64,000 nucleotides of DNA from Inia geoffrensis (Eukaryota; Chordata; Mammalia; Artiodactyla; Iniidae), in NCBI GenBank assembly GCA_036417435.1, contig CM070903.1:86876001-86940000 (forward strand), written 5' to 3'. The position numbers and the translations under genes are program-made. Of the stretch, positions 11,158 through 23,319 are shown piece after piece. Positions within the stretch are counted from its first letter, which is position 1, and each line of letters opens with the position of its first letter. Under the pieces are notes generated by a model. It saw only the letters and a program-made list of their open reading frames with translations, made no database searches and had not been told where the DNA came from.

Positions 11158-12718
11158 GGGGAGAGTGGCCAAGATGGCGGAGTAGAAAGACCCTGAGCTC
11201 ACGTCTTCTCATGAGCACACCAAAATCACAACTATCTGCAGAACAACTATCAAGGAAAAGGACTAGAACCTACCACAAAAGATCTTCTATAACTAAAGAC
11301 ATAAAGAGGGAACCACAGTGAGATGGGTAGGAGGGGCAGACTCATGACATAATCAAATCCCATACCCCACAGGTGGGGGATCCACAAACTAGAGAATAAT
11401 TATATTATAGATATTCTCTCACAGGAGTGAGAGTTCTGAGACCCATGTCAGGCTCCCCAGCCTGGGGGTCCAGCACCAGGAAGATGAAGCCCCAGAGCAT
11501 ATGGTTTTGAAAGCCAGTGGGGCTTAACTGTAGGAGCCCCACAGGACTGGGGGAAATAGAAACTTCATACTTAAAGGGCGCACACAAAATCTCACATGCA
11601 CCAGGACCCAGGACAAAAGCAGTAATTTGACAGGAGCCTGGGCCAGACCAACCTGCTGGTCTCAGAGAATCTCCTGGAGAGGCAAGGGGCAGCTGAGGCT
11701 CAGGGACATAGACACCGGTGGCAGACATGGGGAATATTCAGATGCAGGAACAGTCCTGGCAACCGACACACTGGCTCATTAACGCCAAGACCTGGCCCCA
11801 CCCAATAGCCTGTAGGCCCCAGTGCTGGAACGCCTCAGGCCAAACAACTAAGTGGGTGGGGAAACAGCTCCACCCATCAGTAGACAGGCTGCCTAAAGAT
11901 TTCCTCAGCCCACAGCCACCTCTAGACATGATCCTAGACTGAGCCCTGCCCATGAGAGGGTGAAGACCCAGCTCCACCCACCAATGGACAGGCACCGGCC
12001 CCTCCCACCAGGAAGTTTGTACAAGTCTCTAGACCAGCATCACACACTAGGGGGCAGACCCCAGAAGCAAGAAAACTATTATCCTACAATGCAGGCCAGA
12101 CCCTAGCCTGGGACAAGCTGGGCCCTGGCCCTGCCCATAGGCCAATACCCAGACCCCATACCTTCAGGATACCCCAGACCCCATACCCAACTCTGTCAGG
12201 AACTTCCCCACCATCAGTGATCTGAAAAGAGCTCTGAGATCTCTGGTACTGCAGTCAGACTACAGGAACCAGCTCTCCCTGACAGTAGTCCAGCACTAAC
12301 CCCAGGATCTGGCTTCACCTGCCAGTGGGGGAGCAATAGCCCCAGAGTCTTCAGAACCCTGACTCCACACTCCAGTGAGTAAACACTAGCCCCAGGGTCC
12401 CCTAGGGTTCCATAACCAGCCACCTCATGACCAGGTCCTGCTAAACAGCAGCCAGCCGCATCTGTATAAGGCAGGGCCTGGCAACCAACCAGACTAGGGG
12501 CTAACCAAGCCTAACAGACCTCCCACATAGCCCACCACAATAGAAGGCCCCATGTGGCCCTCTTAGGGGAAATCCCTAGAGCACATAGCTGGGGTGATGA
12601 GAGGGGAGTGTACTGCTGGGGCACAAAGGACACCTCCTACAGAAGGCCACTTCTCCAAGGTCAAGAAGCATAATTAACCTACCACAGACATAAAAATACA
12701 AACAGCAACTTAGACAAA
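11158..12718 (+). promoter_or_regulatory. L1 5' UTR with internal promoter region
   Basis: About 1.56 kb, GC-richer than its surroundings, between the L1 start and the ORF1 ATG. In active L1s the 5' UTR carries an internal RNA polymerase II promoter; whether this copy retains activity cannot be judged from sequence. It holds overlapping short open frames on both strands (for example 11,405-11,728 minus), none with a known domain. Confidence 0.75.
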
Positions 12719-13602
12719 ATGAGGCAGCAGAGGAATATGTTCCAGATGAAGGAACAAGATAAAGCCCAGAAGAAGAACAAAGTGAAGTGGAAATAGGCAG
12801 TCAACCTGAGAAAGAGTTCAGAGGAATGATTGTAAAGATGATCAAAGAACTCAGGAGAATGGATGCATAGAGCGAGAAGTTAGAAGTTTTTAACAAAGAG
12901 AAAATACAAAGGACAACCAGAGATGAAGAAAAAAATAACAGAAATGAAAAATATACTAAAAGGAATAAATAATAGGCTAAATGATACAGAAGAATGGATC
13001 AGTAGGCTGGAAGACAGAGTAGTGGAAATCACTGTCACTGAATAGAAAAGAAAAAAAAAGAATGAAAAGAAATGATGACAATTTAAGAGACTTCTGGGAC
13101 AACATCAAGCACAGTAATATTTACATTATAGGGGTCCCAGAAGGAGAAGGGAGAAAGAGCCTGAGAAAATATTTGAAGATATCATAGCTAAAATCTTCCC
13201 TAACCTGATGAAGGAGACAGTCACTCAAGTCCCGGAAGTGCAGTCCCATGCAGGATTAACCCAAAGAGGAAAACACCAAGACACATTGTAATCAAAATGA
13301 CAAATATTAAAGATAAAGAGAGAATACCAAAAGTAGCAAGAGAAAATCAACAGAGAACATACAAGGGGACACCCATAAGGCTATCAGCTGATTTTTCAGC
13401 AGAAACTCTACAGGGAAGAAGGAAGTGGCACAATATGTTTAAAGTGATGAAACAGAAAATGCTACAACAAAGAATACTCTATCTAGCAAGGCTCTCATTC
13501 AGATTTTATGGAGAAATCAAAAGCTTTACAGACAAGCAAAAGCTAAAAGAATTCAGCACCACCAAACCAGCGTTGCAACAAATGTTAAAGGAACTTCTCT
13601 AG
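12719..13602 (+). pseudogene. L1 ORF1 (RNA-binding chaperone), broken
   Basis: ORF1p is the trimeric RNA-binding chaperone that coats L1 RNA. The likely original ATG is at 12,719 (residues beginning M-R-Q-Q-R), but a stop follows within about 20 codons and others come later. The last 101 codons (13,297-13,602) are still open in a different frame from the start and show the conserved C-terminal domain, with 'GTPIRLSADFSAETLQ', 'FTDKQKLKEFSTTKPALQQM' and the terminal 'LKELL'. Upstream, 'RDFWDNIKHSNIYIIGVPEG' of the RRM domain can be read at about 13,085-13,145. It is recognisable but non-functional. Confidence 0.88.
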
Positions 13603-14079
13603 GTGAAGAGAAAAGGTCACAACTAGAAACAAGAAAATTATGAAATGAAAAAGCTCACTGGTAAAGGCAAACATACAGTAAAGGTAGGAAATCATCCACA
13701 AACAAAACTAATAGAGAGGTTAAAAGACAAAGTAGTAAAATCGCCTGTATCCACAATAAGCAGTTACGGGATACACAAAAAGTTAGATGTAAAATATGAT
13801 ATTGAAAACAGTAAATATGAGGGGAGGAGAGTACGAATGCAGGGTATTTAAAATGCATTTGAAATTAAGAGGTTAATTAATAACTTACTAGCAATCAGTT
13901 TATATATAGCAATCAGTTTATACATGTTATACAAAAACCTCACAGTAACCAAAAACAAAAAATCTAAAATACATATACACAAGGAAAAGGAATTCAAACA
14001 CAACACTAAAGATAGTCATCAAATCACAAGAGAAAAGGACAAAAGGAAAGGGGAAAAATGTCCTACAAAATCAAATCCA
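13603..14079 (+). other. L1 inter-ORF spacer (~480 bp)
   Basis: This A-rich spacer separates the broken ORF1 from ORF2. It is much longer than the ~60-base spacer of human L1 and resembles spacers of other mammalian L1 lineages. It contains an 18-base tandem duplication, 'tagcaatcagtttatata', at 13,889-13,906 and 13,907-13,923. The short frame at 13,645-13,851 has no recognised domain. Confidence 0.65.
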
Positions 14080-17000
14080 AAATGATTAACAATATGGAAA
14101 AAAACATACATATCGATAATTATCTTAAATGTGAACAGACTAAATGTTCCAACTGAAACAGACTGGCTGAATGGATATGAAAACAAGAATGTATATATAC
14201 TGCCTACAAGAGACTCACTTCAGATCTAGGAACACATACAGACTGAAAGTGAGGGGATGGAAAAAGATATTCCACACAAATGGAAATCAAAAGGAAGTTG
14301 GAGTAGCAATATTTATATCAGACAAAAAAGACTTTGAAATAAAGACTATTACATGAGACAAAGAAGGACACTGCATAATGATAAAGGGATCAATCCAAGA
14401 AGAAGATATAACAATTGTAAATAATAGGAGCAACCAACATAGGAGCATCTCAATATATAAAGCAAATATTAACAGACATAAAAGGAGAAATTGACAGTAA
14501 CACAATAATAGTAGGGGACTTTAACACCCCACTTACATCAATGGACAGATCATCCAGACAGAAAATCAATAAGGAAACAAAGGCCTTAAATAACATATTA
14601 GACCAAATAGACTTATTGATACTTACAGAGCATTGCATCCAAAAGCAGCAGAATACATATTCTTTTCAAGTGCACGTGGAACATTCTCCAGGATAGATAA
14701 CATGCTAGGCCACAAATCAAGCCTCAGCAAATTTAAGAGAATTAAAATCATATCAAGCATCTTTTACGACCACAATGCTATGAGACTAGAAATCAACTAC
14801 AAGGAAAAAACTTAAAAAACTGCAAAACCTAAAATTACATGGAGACTAAATAATATGCTGCTGAACAACCAATGGATGACTCAAGAAATCAAAGAGGAAA
14901 TTTACAAAAAATACCTAGAGACAAACGAGCACAAGACGATCAAAAACCTATGGATGCAGCAAAAGCAGTTCTAAGAAGGAAGCTTATAGGGATAAAATCT
15001 TACCTCAGGAAACAAGAAAAATCACACATAAACAACCTAACCTTACACCTACAGCAACTAGAGAAAGAAGAACAAACAAAATCCAAAGTTAGTAGAAGGA
15101 AAGAAATCATAAAGATCAGAGCAGAAATAAATGAAATAGAGACTAATAAACAATAGAAAAGATCAATGAAACTAAAAGCTGGTTCTTTGAAAAGATAAAC
15201 AAAATTGATAAACTGCTAGCCAGACTCATCAAGAAGAAAAGGGAGAGGGCCCAAATCAATAAAAACAGAAATGAGAAATGAATAAGAAGTTCCAACTGAC
15301 ACCAGGGAAATACAGAGGATCATAAGCCAATAAAAGGAATAATCTAGAAGAAATGGGCAAATCTCTAAGAGAAAGGTACAATCTCTCAAGACTGAACCAG
15401 GAAGAAATAGAAAATATGAACAGACCAATTACCAGCACTGAAATTTAATCAGTAATTTTAAAACTCCAAACAAGCAAAAATCCAGGACCAGATGGCTTCA
15501 TAAGTGAATTCTACAAAACATTTACAGAAGAGTTAACACCTGTCCTTCTGAAACTATTCCAAAAATTGCAGAAGAAGGAGAATTCCCAAACCCATTCTAT
15601 GAAACTGCCATCACCCTGATAACAAAACCAGGCAAAGATATCACAAAAAAGAAAATTATAATATTACTGATGAAGATAGATACCAAAATTCTTGACAAAA
15701 TACTAGCAAGCTGAATCCAACAATACATTAAAAGGGTCATACAAAATGATCAAGTGGGTTTATCCCAGGGATGCAAGGATTTTTCAATATCTGCAAATCA
15801 ATCAATGTGATATACCACATTTACAAACTGAAGATTAAAAACCATATGATCATCTAGGTGCAAAAAAAGCTTTTGATAAAATTCAACATCGATTTATGAT
15901 AAAAATTCTCCAGTAAGTGGGCATCGAGGGAACATATGTCAACATAATAAAGGCTATATATGACAAACCCACAGCTAACAACATACTCAACAGTGAAAAG
16001 CTGAAAGCATTCCCTCTAAGATCAGAAACAAGACAGAGATGCTCACTCTTACCACTTTTATTCATCATAGCTTTGGAAGTCCAAGCCACAATAATTAGAG
16101 AAGAACAAATTAGTAATCTAAATTGGAAAGGAAGAAGTAAAACTGTCATTGTTTGTAGATTACATGATATTATACATAGAAAATCCTAAAGGTGCCACCA
16201 GGAAACTACTAAAGCTCATCAATGAATTCAGTAAAGTTGCAGGATACAAAATTAATACACAGAAATTGCTTCCATTTCTATACACTAACAATGAAATATC
16301 AGGAAGAGAAATTAAGGAAGTAATTTCATTTACCATAGCAACAAAAAGAATAAAATACCTAGGAATAAACCTACCTGAGAAGGCAAAATACCTGTACCCC
16401 CAAAACTGTAAAATGCTGCTGAAAGAAACTGAAGAGGACACAAAGAGATGGAAAGATATATGGTGTTCTTGCATTGGAATAACCAATATTGTTAAAATGA
16501 CCATACTTCCCAAGGTAATCTACAGATTTAATACAATCCCTATCAAATTACCAATGGCATTTTTCACAGAACTAGAAGAAATAATTTAAAAATTTGTATG
16601 GAAACACAGGAGACCCCAAATATCCAAAACAATCTTGAGAACAGAGCTAGAAGAATCAGGCTCCCTGACTTCAGACTATATTACAAACTACAGTAACAAA
16701 AACAGTATGGTACTAGCACAAAAACAGACACATAGACAAATGGGACTGGATAGAAAGTCCAGAAATAAACCCACACACTTATGGTCAATTAATCTACAAC
16801 CAAGGAGGCAAGAATACACAGTGGAGAAAAGACAGTCTCTTCAATAAGTGGTCTGGGAAAACTGGACAACTACATGTAAAAGAATGAAAGCAGAACATTC
16901 TCTAACACCATACACAGAAATAAACTCAAAATGGATTAAAGACCTAAATGTAAGGCCGGATACTATAAAACTCCTAGAGGAAAACATAGGCAGAACATTT

Positions 17001-17889
17001 TTTGACATAAATCGCAGCAATATTTTTTGGGATCTATCTCCTAGAGTAATGGAAACAAAAGCCAAAATAAACAGATGGGACCTAATTAAACTTAAAATCT
17101 TTTGCACAGCAAATGAAACCATAAACAAAACAAAAAGACAGCTTACTGAATGGGAGAAAATATTTGCAAATGATGTGACCGACAAGGGACTAATTTCCAA
17201 AATATTCAAACAGCTCATACAACTCTATAACAAAAAAACAAACAGCCCAATCAAAAAATGGGCAGAAGAACTAAATAAACATTTCTCCAGAAAAGACATA
17301 CAGATGGCCAAGAGGCACATGAAAAGATACTTAACATCACTAATTATTAGAGAAATGCAAGTCAAAACTACAATGAGGTATCACCTCACATTGGTCAGAA
17401 TGGCCATCATCAAAAAGTCTACAAATAAATGCTGGAGAGGGTGTGGAGAAAAGAGAACCCTCCCACACTGTTGGTGGGAATGTAAATTGGTGCAGCTATT
17501 ATGGAGAAGAGTCTGGAGATTCCTTAAAAAACTAAAAATAGAGTTACCATATGATCCAGCAATCCTACTCTTGGGCATATATCCAGAAAAGATGAAAACT
17601 CTAACTCAAAAAGATACATGCACACTAATTTTCATAGCTGCATTATTCACAATATCAAAGACATGGAAGCAACCTAAATGTCCACCGATGAATGAATAAA
17701 GAAAATGTGGTGTGTGTGTATACATACATACAATGGAATATTACTCAGCCATTAAAAAAGAATGAAATAATGCCATTTGCAGCAACATGTATGGATCTAG
17801 AAATTATCATACTAAGTGAAGTAAGTCAGACAAAGAATGACAAATATCATATCACTCATATGTGGAATCTAAAAAAGCAATACAAATGA
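14080..17889 (+). pseudogene. L1 ORF2 (endonuclease-reverse transcriptase), broken
   Basis: ORF2p nicks target DNA and copies L1 RNA there. The reading is cut by many stops and frameshifts, but every domain can be traced. Endonuclease: 'YCLQETHFRSRNTYRLKVRG' near 14,195-14,255, and later 'FSRIDNMLGHKSSLSKFKR' with the SDH motif changed to YDH. Reverse transcriptase: pieces from about 15,480. The catalytic FADD box reads F-V-D-Y at 16,152-16,163, so one catalytic aspartate is lost. The C-terminal part stays open for 283 codons (16,848-17,699) and keeps the cysteine-rich motif C-x3-C-x7-H-x4-C ('[18 protein letters not shown]'). The frame ends near 17,889. Residue loss and stops make it non-functional. 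Confidence 0.92.
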
Positions 17890-18195
17890 ACTTATTCACA
17901 AAAAAGAAATAGATTCACAGACATGGAAAATAAACATGGTTACCACAGGTGGGGGAGTGATAAATTAGGAGTTTGGAATTAACAGATTCACACTACTATA
18001 CATAAAATAGATAAATAGCAAGGGCTTACTGTATAGCACAGGGGACTATATTCAATATCTTATAAAACCTATAATGGAAAGGAATCTGAAAAGGAATATA
18101 TATATGTACATATAACTGAGTCACTTTGCTGTTCACCTGAAACGAACACAACGCTGTAAATCAACTATACTTCAATGAAAAAAAAAAAAAAAAAA
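17890..18195 (+). other. L1 3' UTR and poly(A) tail
   Basis: It contains 'ggtgggggagtgataaatta', 'gtatagcacaggggactata' and the end 'gtaaatcaactatacttcaa', followed by about 18 A residues. The same end is found at 40,069, so both belong to one L1 lineage. It differs from the other 3' end type in this window (23,561, 43,715, 60,992). Confidence 0.85.
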
Positions 18196-19381
18196 GGATA
18201 CTAGTGAACGTAGCGAAACAAACAGAGAGCTTAGGGGGTGAAAATTACATATTTTTTCCTGGCTTTAAGAAAAAATGTGTAGTCAAAAGTAAAATGTAAA
18301 GGATTTTAGTACTATATGTATATTAAGCACTAGATATATACCTGGCAAAAAATAATTGGAAACAGTTAAAGTTTGGCGACAGATTTGCAACTTTCTTATA
18401 CCCATAATAAAAAGAAGACTCCACTGGGGTCTTGGTGGCACTTTGTGGCCAATCACAACACCAATAATCTAAGATAAAGATGCCAGTGATAAAAAAAAGT
18501 TTAACTTTTTATTATACAGTATTAGCGTAGATTCAAATAAAGAGGTACTTAATTTTCAGCACAATGCACACAAAATCGTGAACCCAATGTTACAGAAAGC
18601 CTTTTTCCAGTGAGGAATGAATTAAGGCCACAGTGGATTTCCTGGAAGAAAATATTAGTAGAGGCTGAATAATTCCAAGAAGGTTTGCAACTCTTTAAGA
18701 CCGAACACATTTTGGTTTGCACAACTTTTGAATTAATTGAGATAATTACCAGTAACACTGAAGTAATTTAAGAAACTGACATTTCTCTTGTTACTTATAT
18801 ACCTGATATATTAAAATGACATAGGAGTTTCTGAAAACTTTCAATCAATTTAGTCTTTGTCAAACTTACAATCAATAAATCACTAGAATATGGGTCTGAA
18901 CCTGGAATCTTAGATACAGGGTCTCAATAAAATATGTGAAAATATTAAGATCAAAAGAAATTCCACATAGATGGCACTTAAACCATCATGCCCTTCCATA
19001 TGTTTTGGTGTTGTTTTCAATGACTATTACTGAACTTGGGAATAAATAGATGTGGCCAAGTTTTTCCCATCAGTAAAATGGCAAGATGTTAATTAGCTTC
19101 AGGCATGAGATATGGATATTATTCAAGGGCCACTTGTAGTTAGTAATCTGCCCTTAATCACTCCCTAGATTAGTAACCTGCCCTTAATCACTCACTAGGA
19201 AAAACTAGTTACTCTTTGTTGTCACTCTTTAGAATGTTATCACTCCTCATGCATCATTGTCTCTGGACAACTCTCTAGGTTCTACCTTATAATTATGCTA
19301 CAGTAGTTTCCCATAAATAATTTCATTCTAATTTCATAGTTTTTGCCATCATTATCTATTGTTTCCTGAATATTCTTCAAA
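18196..19381. other. unique non-coding DNA with a 30-bp tandem duplication
   Basis: No gene or dispersed repeat was recognised. A 30-base unit is repeated at 19,141-19,170 and 19,171-19,200 with a few mismatches (core 'ctgcccttaatcact'). Confidence 0.55.
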
Positions 19382-19622
19382 CTGGCAGATTAATTTTTTT
19401 TTTTTTTTTTTTTGCAGTATGCGGGCCTCTCACTGTTGTGGCCTCTCCTGTTGAGGAGCACAGGCTCCGGACGCGCAGGCTTAGCGGCCATGGCTCACAG
19501 GCCCAGCCGCTCCAAGGCATGTGGGATCTTCCTGGACCGGGGCACGAACCCGCGTCCCCTGCATCGGCAGGCAGACTCTCAACCACTGCGCCACCAGGGA
19601 AGCCCTGGCAGATTAATTTTTT
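19382..19622 (-). mobile_element. CHR-type SINE (short, young subfamily) with target duplications
   Basis: A tRNA-derived SINE read on the minus strand: it starts at about 19,604 with the complement of 'accagggaagcc', includes a B-box-like 'ggttcgtgccccggtcc', and ends in a tail seen here as about 20 T residues (19,394-19,413). The target duplication 'ctggcagattaat' lies at 19,382-19,394 and again at 19,605-19,617. Open frames on both strands are only translations of the SINE. Confidence 0.95.
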
Positions 19623-19639
19623 AATTCATCCTAAGCAAT

Positions 19640-20340
19640 TATATCTATGAAATAATAGTTTGGATATGCTAATATCTTTCTGGTATAAATTTACATAAAT
19701 TATTAACTACTAAAATTGTAAAAATACTCATTCTACCTGCTTCCACTTCTACTAATGTCAGAGTATATAACTTGGTCCAATATCTCACAAAAGACAAAAA
19801 GAAAATCAGGCAAAATGTTTTTAAAAAATTTATCTTGAAGGTAATGTAGAGCCAACAAGATAATAAAGAACTACTGGTCCAGGATCTAGGAGAGGAAGAT
19901 AGCTGGAGGTGAGACTGAAATTTAGGGCTACATTTCCCCTGGTATAATTTTCTAATTTTGGAATAAGCAACTGAGAGGCTGAGTGAACCCTTGACATTTT
20001 CATGAGGCTCTAGGAAGAAGATTTTAGTCCAGAGCCCCCCAAGGCGATGGATAGACACAGTGAATACTCCTGTTTTGGGATGAGTCCACAAAGGGATATA
20101 CCCTAAGGAATCGGGTAAGCCAGCAATAGACAAATTCTTGTAGCTCAGCCTTGAATTATCTTTATCCTTGAAATAGAATTAAAGTAATATCAATTTATTA
20201 GAGTCTTTAGGCATCCAAGAATGCTTGTGCCCTCAGATATCTTGCAGAAGCTCTCAGATGCCTTTCTAGATGAACTAATATATCTTAGGTATCACATTAT
20301 TTCTATAAACAATTCAAGGCTATAACTTCTAGTACATGAT
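19640..20340 (+). repeat. possible 5' part of an old L1
   Basis: It directly precedes recognisable L1 ORF1 sequence on the same strand. The part at 20,000-20,125 has the feel of old L1 5' UTR ('gatggatagacacagtgaat', 'gggatataccctaagg'). The minus-strand open frame 19,669-20,133 (154 codons) has no recognised domain and is probably chance. Assignment is tentative. Confidence 0.3.
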
Positions 20341-21300
20341 AAAAAAAAAGCTCCAGGAGGAGAAAGAGAATATGAGAAAAATTTAGTAGAAACCACAGCA
20401 ATAGAAATTAACCTTTAAGGGCTTCAGAAGTAGTCATAACTAGATAAAGGCTTTAAAATAAATCGCTTCTCATGTTCAAGAATATAAAAGACAGGTAAGA
20501 AGTTTGTCAGAGGAAGAAAAAACTGAATGAAATCTCTGAAACTGAAAATAAGAACTGAAATTAAGAATTCAGTGGATGGGTCTAATAGTAGAATATACAC
20601 AATCTAAGAGAGATTTAATAACCTGGAATATCCTCAGTCAGCCCTGTAAAAATGAAAATACAGAAAAGATGGTAAGAAATATAGATGATACAGTGAGAAG
20701 GTGTAACATTTAAATGGAGTCGTAAAAATAGAGGAGAGAAATAATAGGTCTGAAGTACAAAGAGAGGAGAGATATAATCAGACTGAAGCAAATTTTTAAG
20801 TGCTAATAGCTGAGAACTTTCTAAAACTGGAGAAAGACATCAAGCTATCTATTCAAGAATTACTACAAATCCCAGGAAGAATAACTGAAAAAAAAAAAAT
20901 CCACACTGAGGTACTAAATAATAAAACTGCTAAAACCCCAAAATGGGGAAACAAAACAAAACTAAACTAAAAGTCAGTTATAGAAACTATTACCTTTAAA
21001 AGAGTAATAATCAGACTTAAGCTGACTCCTCAGCAGAAACAATGAACATCACCTAAAAATGGAATGTTATCTTTAAAGTGTTAAAACACCTGCCAACCTC
21101 ATATCTTCTGAATTTGATGGTGAAAAAAAGTCTTTTCAGATTGACAAAATGAGATAATTTCCCAGAAGCAGACACACTAAAATAAATATTAAAGGATGTT
21201 CTTCAGGCAGAATGAAAAAGATCTCAGATGGAAGCTTAGAAATGTAGGTCATTAAGAGCAATGGAAAGGCTAAGGTAATAAGGAGTCCGGCTCCATGTTT
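20341..21300 (+). pseudogene. old L1 ORF1 region, decayed
   Basis: The end of an old (L1ME-like) ORF1 can be recognised from 'gctgagaactttctaaaact' (about 20,809), 'aagacatcaagctatct', 'gacttaagctgactcctcag', 'gttatctttaaagtgttaaa' and the end 'aaggatgttcttcaggcag' (about 21,193). No frame remains open. The solo LTR that follows separates it from the rest of the same L1. Confidence 0.65.
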
Positions 21301-21308
21301 TGATATTT

Positions 21309-21644
21309 TGTCTGCTAAAAGCTTTTAAGCTACACCCTCTCCCTCTTCCCTTTCTGCTCCATATCTGAACAGGCTAAGAAGAAAGCCTGGTTACTCCCTC
21401 CTTTGGTACCAGTAGGAAATTTAAACTGTTTAAGCCCCTTTACACACACAGGGACCCTCATTTTAGCCCACCCTCTAACTACCATAAAACCCCAAGCTAG
21501 TCTCCTTTTCCTACTCTCCCAAGATTTTGAGACCAGCTTAGGAGATCTTCCCTGCTCTCCCCAGGCAGCTTCATTAAGTAAGTAATAAACATTTTCATAC
21601 CCTCTTTAAATGTGTGTGGTATCATCAGTATTGACAACTAAACA
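21309..21644 (+). mobile_element. solo LTR of an endogenous retrovirus
   Basis: A 336-base block begins TGTCTGC and ends ACTAAACA, the TG...CA form of a retroviral LTR. It is flanked by a 6-base direct repeat ATATTT (21,303-21,308 and 21,645-21,650). Inside are a TATA-like 'ccataaaacccc' (about 21,480) and a polyadenylation signal AATAAA (21,584-21,589), suggesting plus-strand orientation. A 6-base duplication is usual for class II elements, but I cannot assign the family. It interrupts an old L1. There is no internal viral gene. Confidence 0.6.
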
Positions 21645-21659
21645 ATATTTTTGGTGAGG

Positions 21660-23045
21660 GGTTATTCTATTCTTGAAACCTGGCTATAAGAGCTAAATAA
21701 GTGAGTAAATAAGCTTATTGGCTATGCATGAGAGTCATAATAGGGTTTTATTGGTCTTATAATATATATATAAATAAAATTCACCAAATAAAGGGAAGAT
21801 AAATGAAATTAAATCAATCTAATTAAAATGAGGGCAAGTGATATTAAATTATTTTAATGTCTTTGATCTACTTGCATTGGGTAGAATCTGAAAGAAGCAA
21901 AATTAATACTAGATTTTGATCAGCCGAGAAAATATGCTATAGTCTGTAAGACAACTACTGAAAGAACAGTAAGAGTGTATAAACTTTGGGGGAAATAGAA
22001 GGAAAATGGAATAATTAAAATTTATCAATACAAATGAAGGTGAGAAAGAAGAGGAAAAGGACAAAGCAGACAGAACAAATAGAAAGTTCATAATAGAATG
22101 GTAGATTTAAATTCAAATAGAGCAGTAATTATATTAAATATAAATAGGCTAAATATTCCAATTAAAAGATAAACATTATCAGGCTGCATTAAAAACTATA
22201 TTCTTTTTACGAGGGAGATAGCTAAAAATCTACTGATGAAAAATGATTGAAAGTAAAAAAAATAAAAAGCTTCTATTAAATAAAATTTGTGTAACCATAA
22301 TATCAGATGAAATAGAACTTAAGGCAAAAAGTAAGAAAAATATTTTATGAAAATTCTGTATTTGTTTGTATATAATAACATAGCCCTAAAATAAAGGCTA
22401 CATAAAATTGACAGTAAAAAGGGATAGACAAACCCAAAGTTATAGTGTAAGATTATAACACATTTCTCTTTATAATAAAAGGAAACAGAAAATCAGTTAG
22501 GATACAGTGGAATAACAGGAGGAGTAAACTTGACCTAATTAACATGCATAAAATAATACACACAAAAACTGAATAATGCACATTCTTTTTAAGTACACCT
22601 GGAACATTTCAAAAATTTACCATGTTATGGACCACAAAGTAAGGCTCTACAAATTTCAAGCAACTAAAATCATACAAAGTATATTCTAGGGTCACAGTGC
22701 AATTAATTTAGAAACGAGTGTCAAATACTCTACTGGCATATCCCTGTTGATTTAGAAATTAAGAAAATATGCACTTAAGTAAATAGGGATTCAATGAAGA
22801 GAATATATTGAAGATTATAAAATAGTTTTAACTGAAGGCTAATAAAATTACCAAGTATGAAAATATGGAGGATACAGTTAGAGTCATGCTTAGAGAAAAT
22901 TTAGAGCATTAAAAAGCACATATTCAAAAAGAAGAAAAGCTAAAAGTCAATGAGTTAGGCATCTGTCTCAAAAAGTTAAAAAACAACAAAATAAAATCCA
23001 AAGAAAGTAGAGGGAAGGAAGAAATAAATAAAATAAATAAATAAA
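21660..23045 (+). pseudogene. old L1 spacer and ORF2 region, decayed
   Basis: It continues the L1 of 20,341-21,300 after the LTR. Landmarks are 'aaatataaataggctaaata' (about 22,136) and 'tatcagatgaaatagaactt' (about 22,301), from the endonuclease part of ORF2, then 'tgcacattctttttaagtac' at about 22,577. It ends in an (AAAT)n tract at 23,025-23,056. All frames are broken. Confidence 0.6.
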
Positions 23046-23072
23046 TAAATAAATAACTTGATTGATGGTATT

Positions 23073-23082
23073 GAGGAGTGCA

Positions 23083-23115
<33 letters not shown>

Positions 23116-23319
23116 GTTATGCGGGACTCTCACTGTTGTGGCCTCTCCCGTTGCGGAGCACAGGCTCCGGACGCGCAGGCTCAGCGGCCATGGCTCATGG
23201 ACACAGCCGCTCCGTGGCATGTGGGATCTTCCCGGACCGGGGCACGAACCCGTGTCCCCTTCATCGGCAGGCGGACGCTCAACCACTGCGCCACCAGGGA
23301 AGCCCGAGGAGTGCATCTT
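23073..23319 (-). mobile_element. CHR-type SINE (short, young subfamily) with target duplications
   Basis: The same subfamily as the copy at 19,382, with a 29-residue T-run (23,085-23,113) as its tail on this strand. The perfect 14-base target duplication 'gaggagtgcatctt' lies at 23,073-23,086 and 23,306-23,319. Open frames of 80-130 codons across it are SINE translation, not genes. It lies within the old L1. Confidence 0.96.

Larger units (their letters stand above)
11158..18195 (+). mobile_element. full-length, inactivated LINE-1 (cetartiodactyl type)
   Basis: A complete L1 of about 7.0 kb. It begins with a short G-run and 'gtggccaagatggcggagta', typical of an L1 5' end, and finishes with 'tcaactatacttcaatg' and a poly(A) tract at 18,178-18,195. 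In order it holds a GC-rich 5' UTR, ORF1, an unusually long spacer, ORF2 and a 3' UTR. Both frames are interrupted by stops and frameshifts, and the reverse-transcriptase active site is altered, so it cannot move by itself. No clear target-site duplication was found on comparing the flanks (ending 'aatatttctag' before, 'ggatactagtg' after). This fits an old insertion whose flanks have decayed. Confidence 0.93.

Noticed and set aside
16848..17699. 283-codon open frame, longest in the window
   Set aside because: Not a host gene: it is the C-terminal part of the broken L1 ORF2, identified by its cysteine-rich motif.
11150..18240. Target-site duplication for the full-length L1
   Set aside because: The flanks 'aatatttctag' and 'ggatactagtg' share only a few bases; not enough to claim a duplication.
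19669..20133. 154-codon minus-strand open frame
   Set aside because: Antisense to probable old L1 sequence; no domain, biased to hydrophobic residues.
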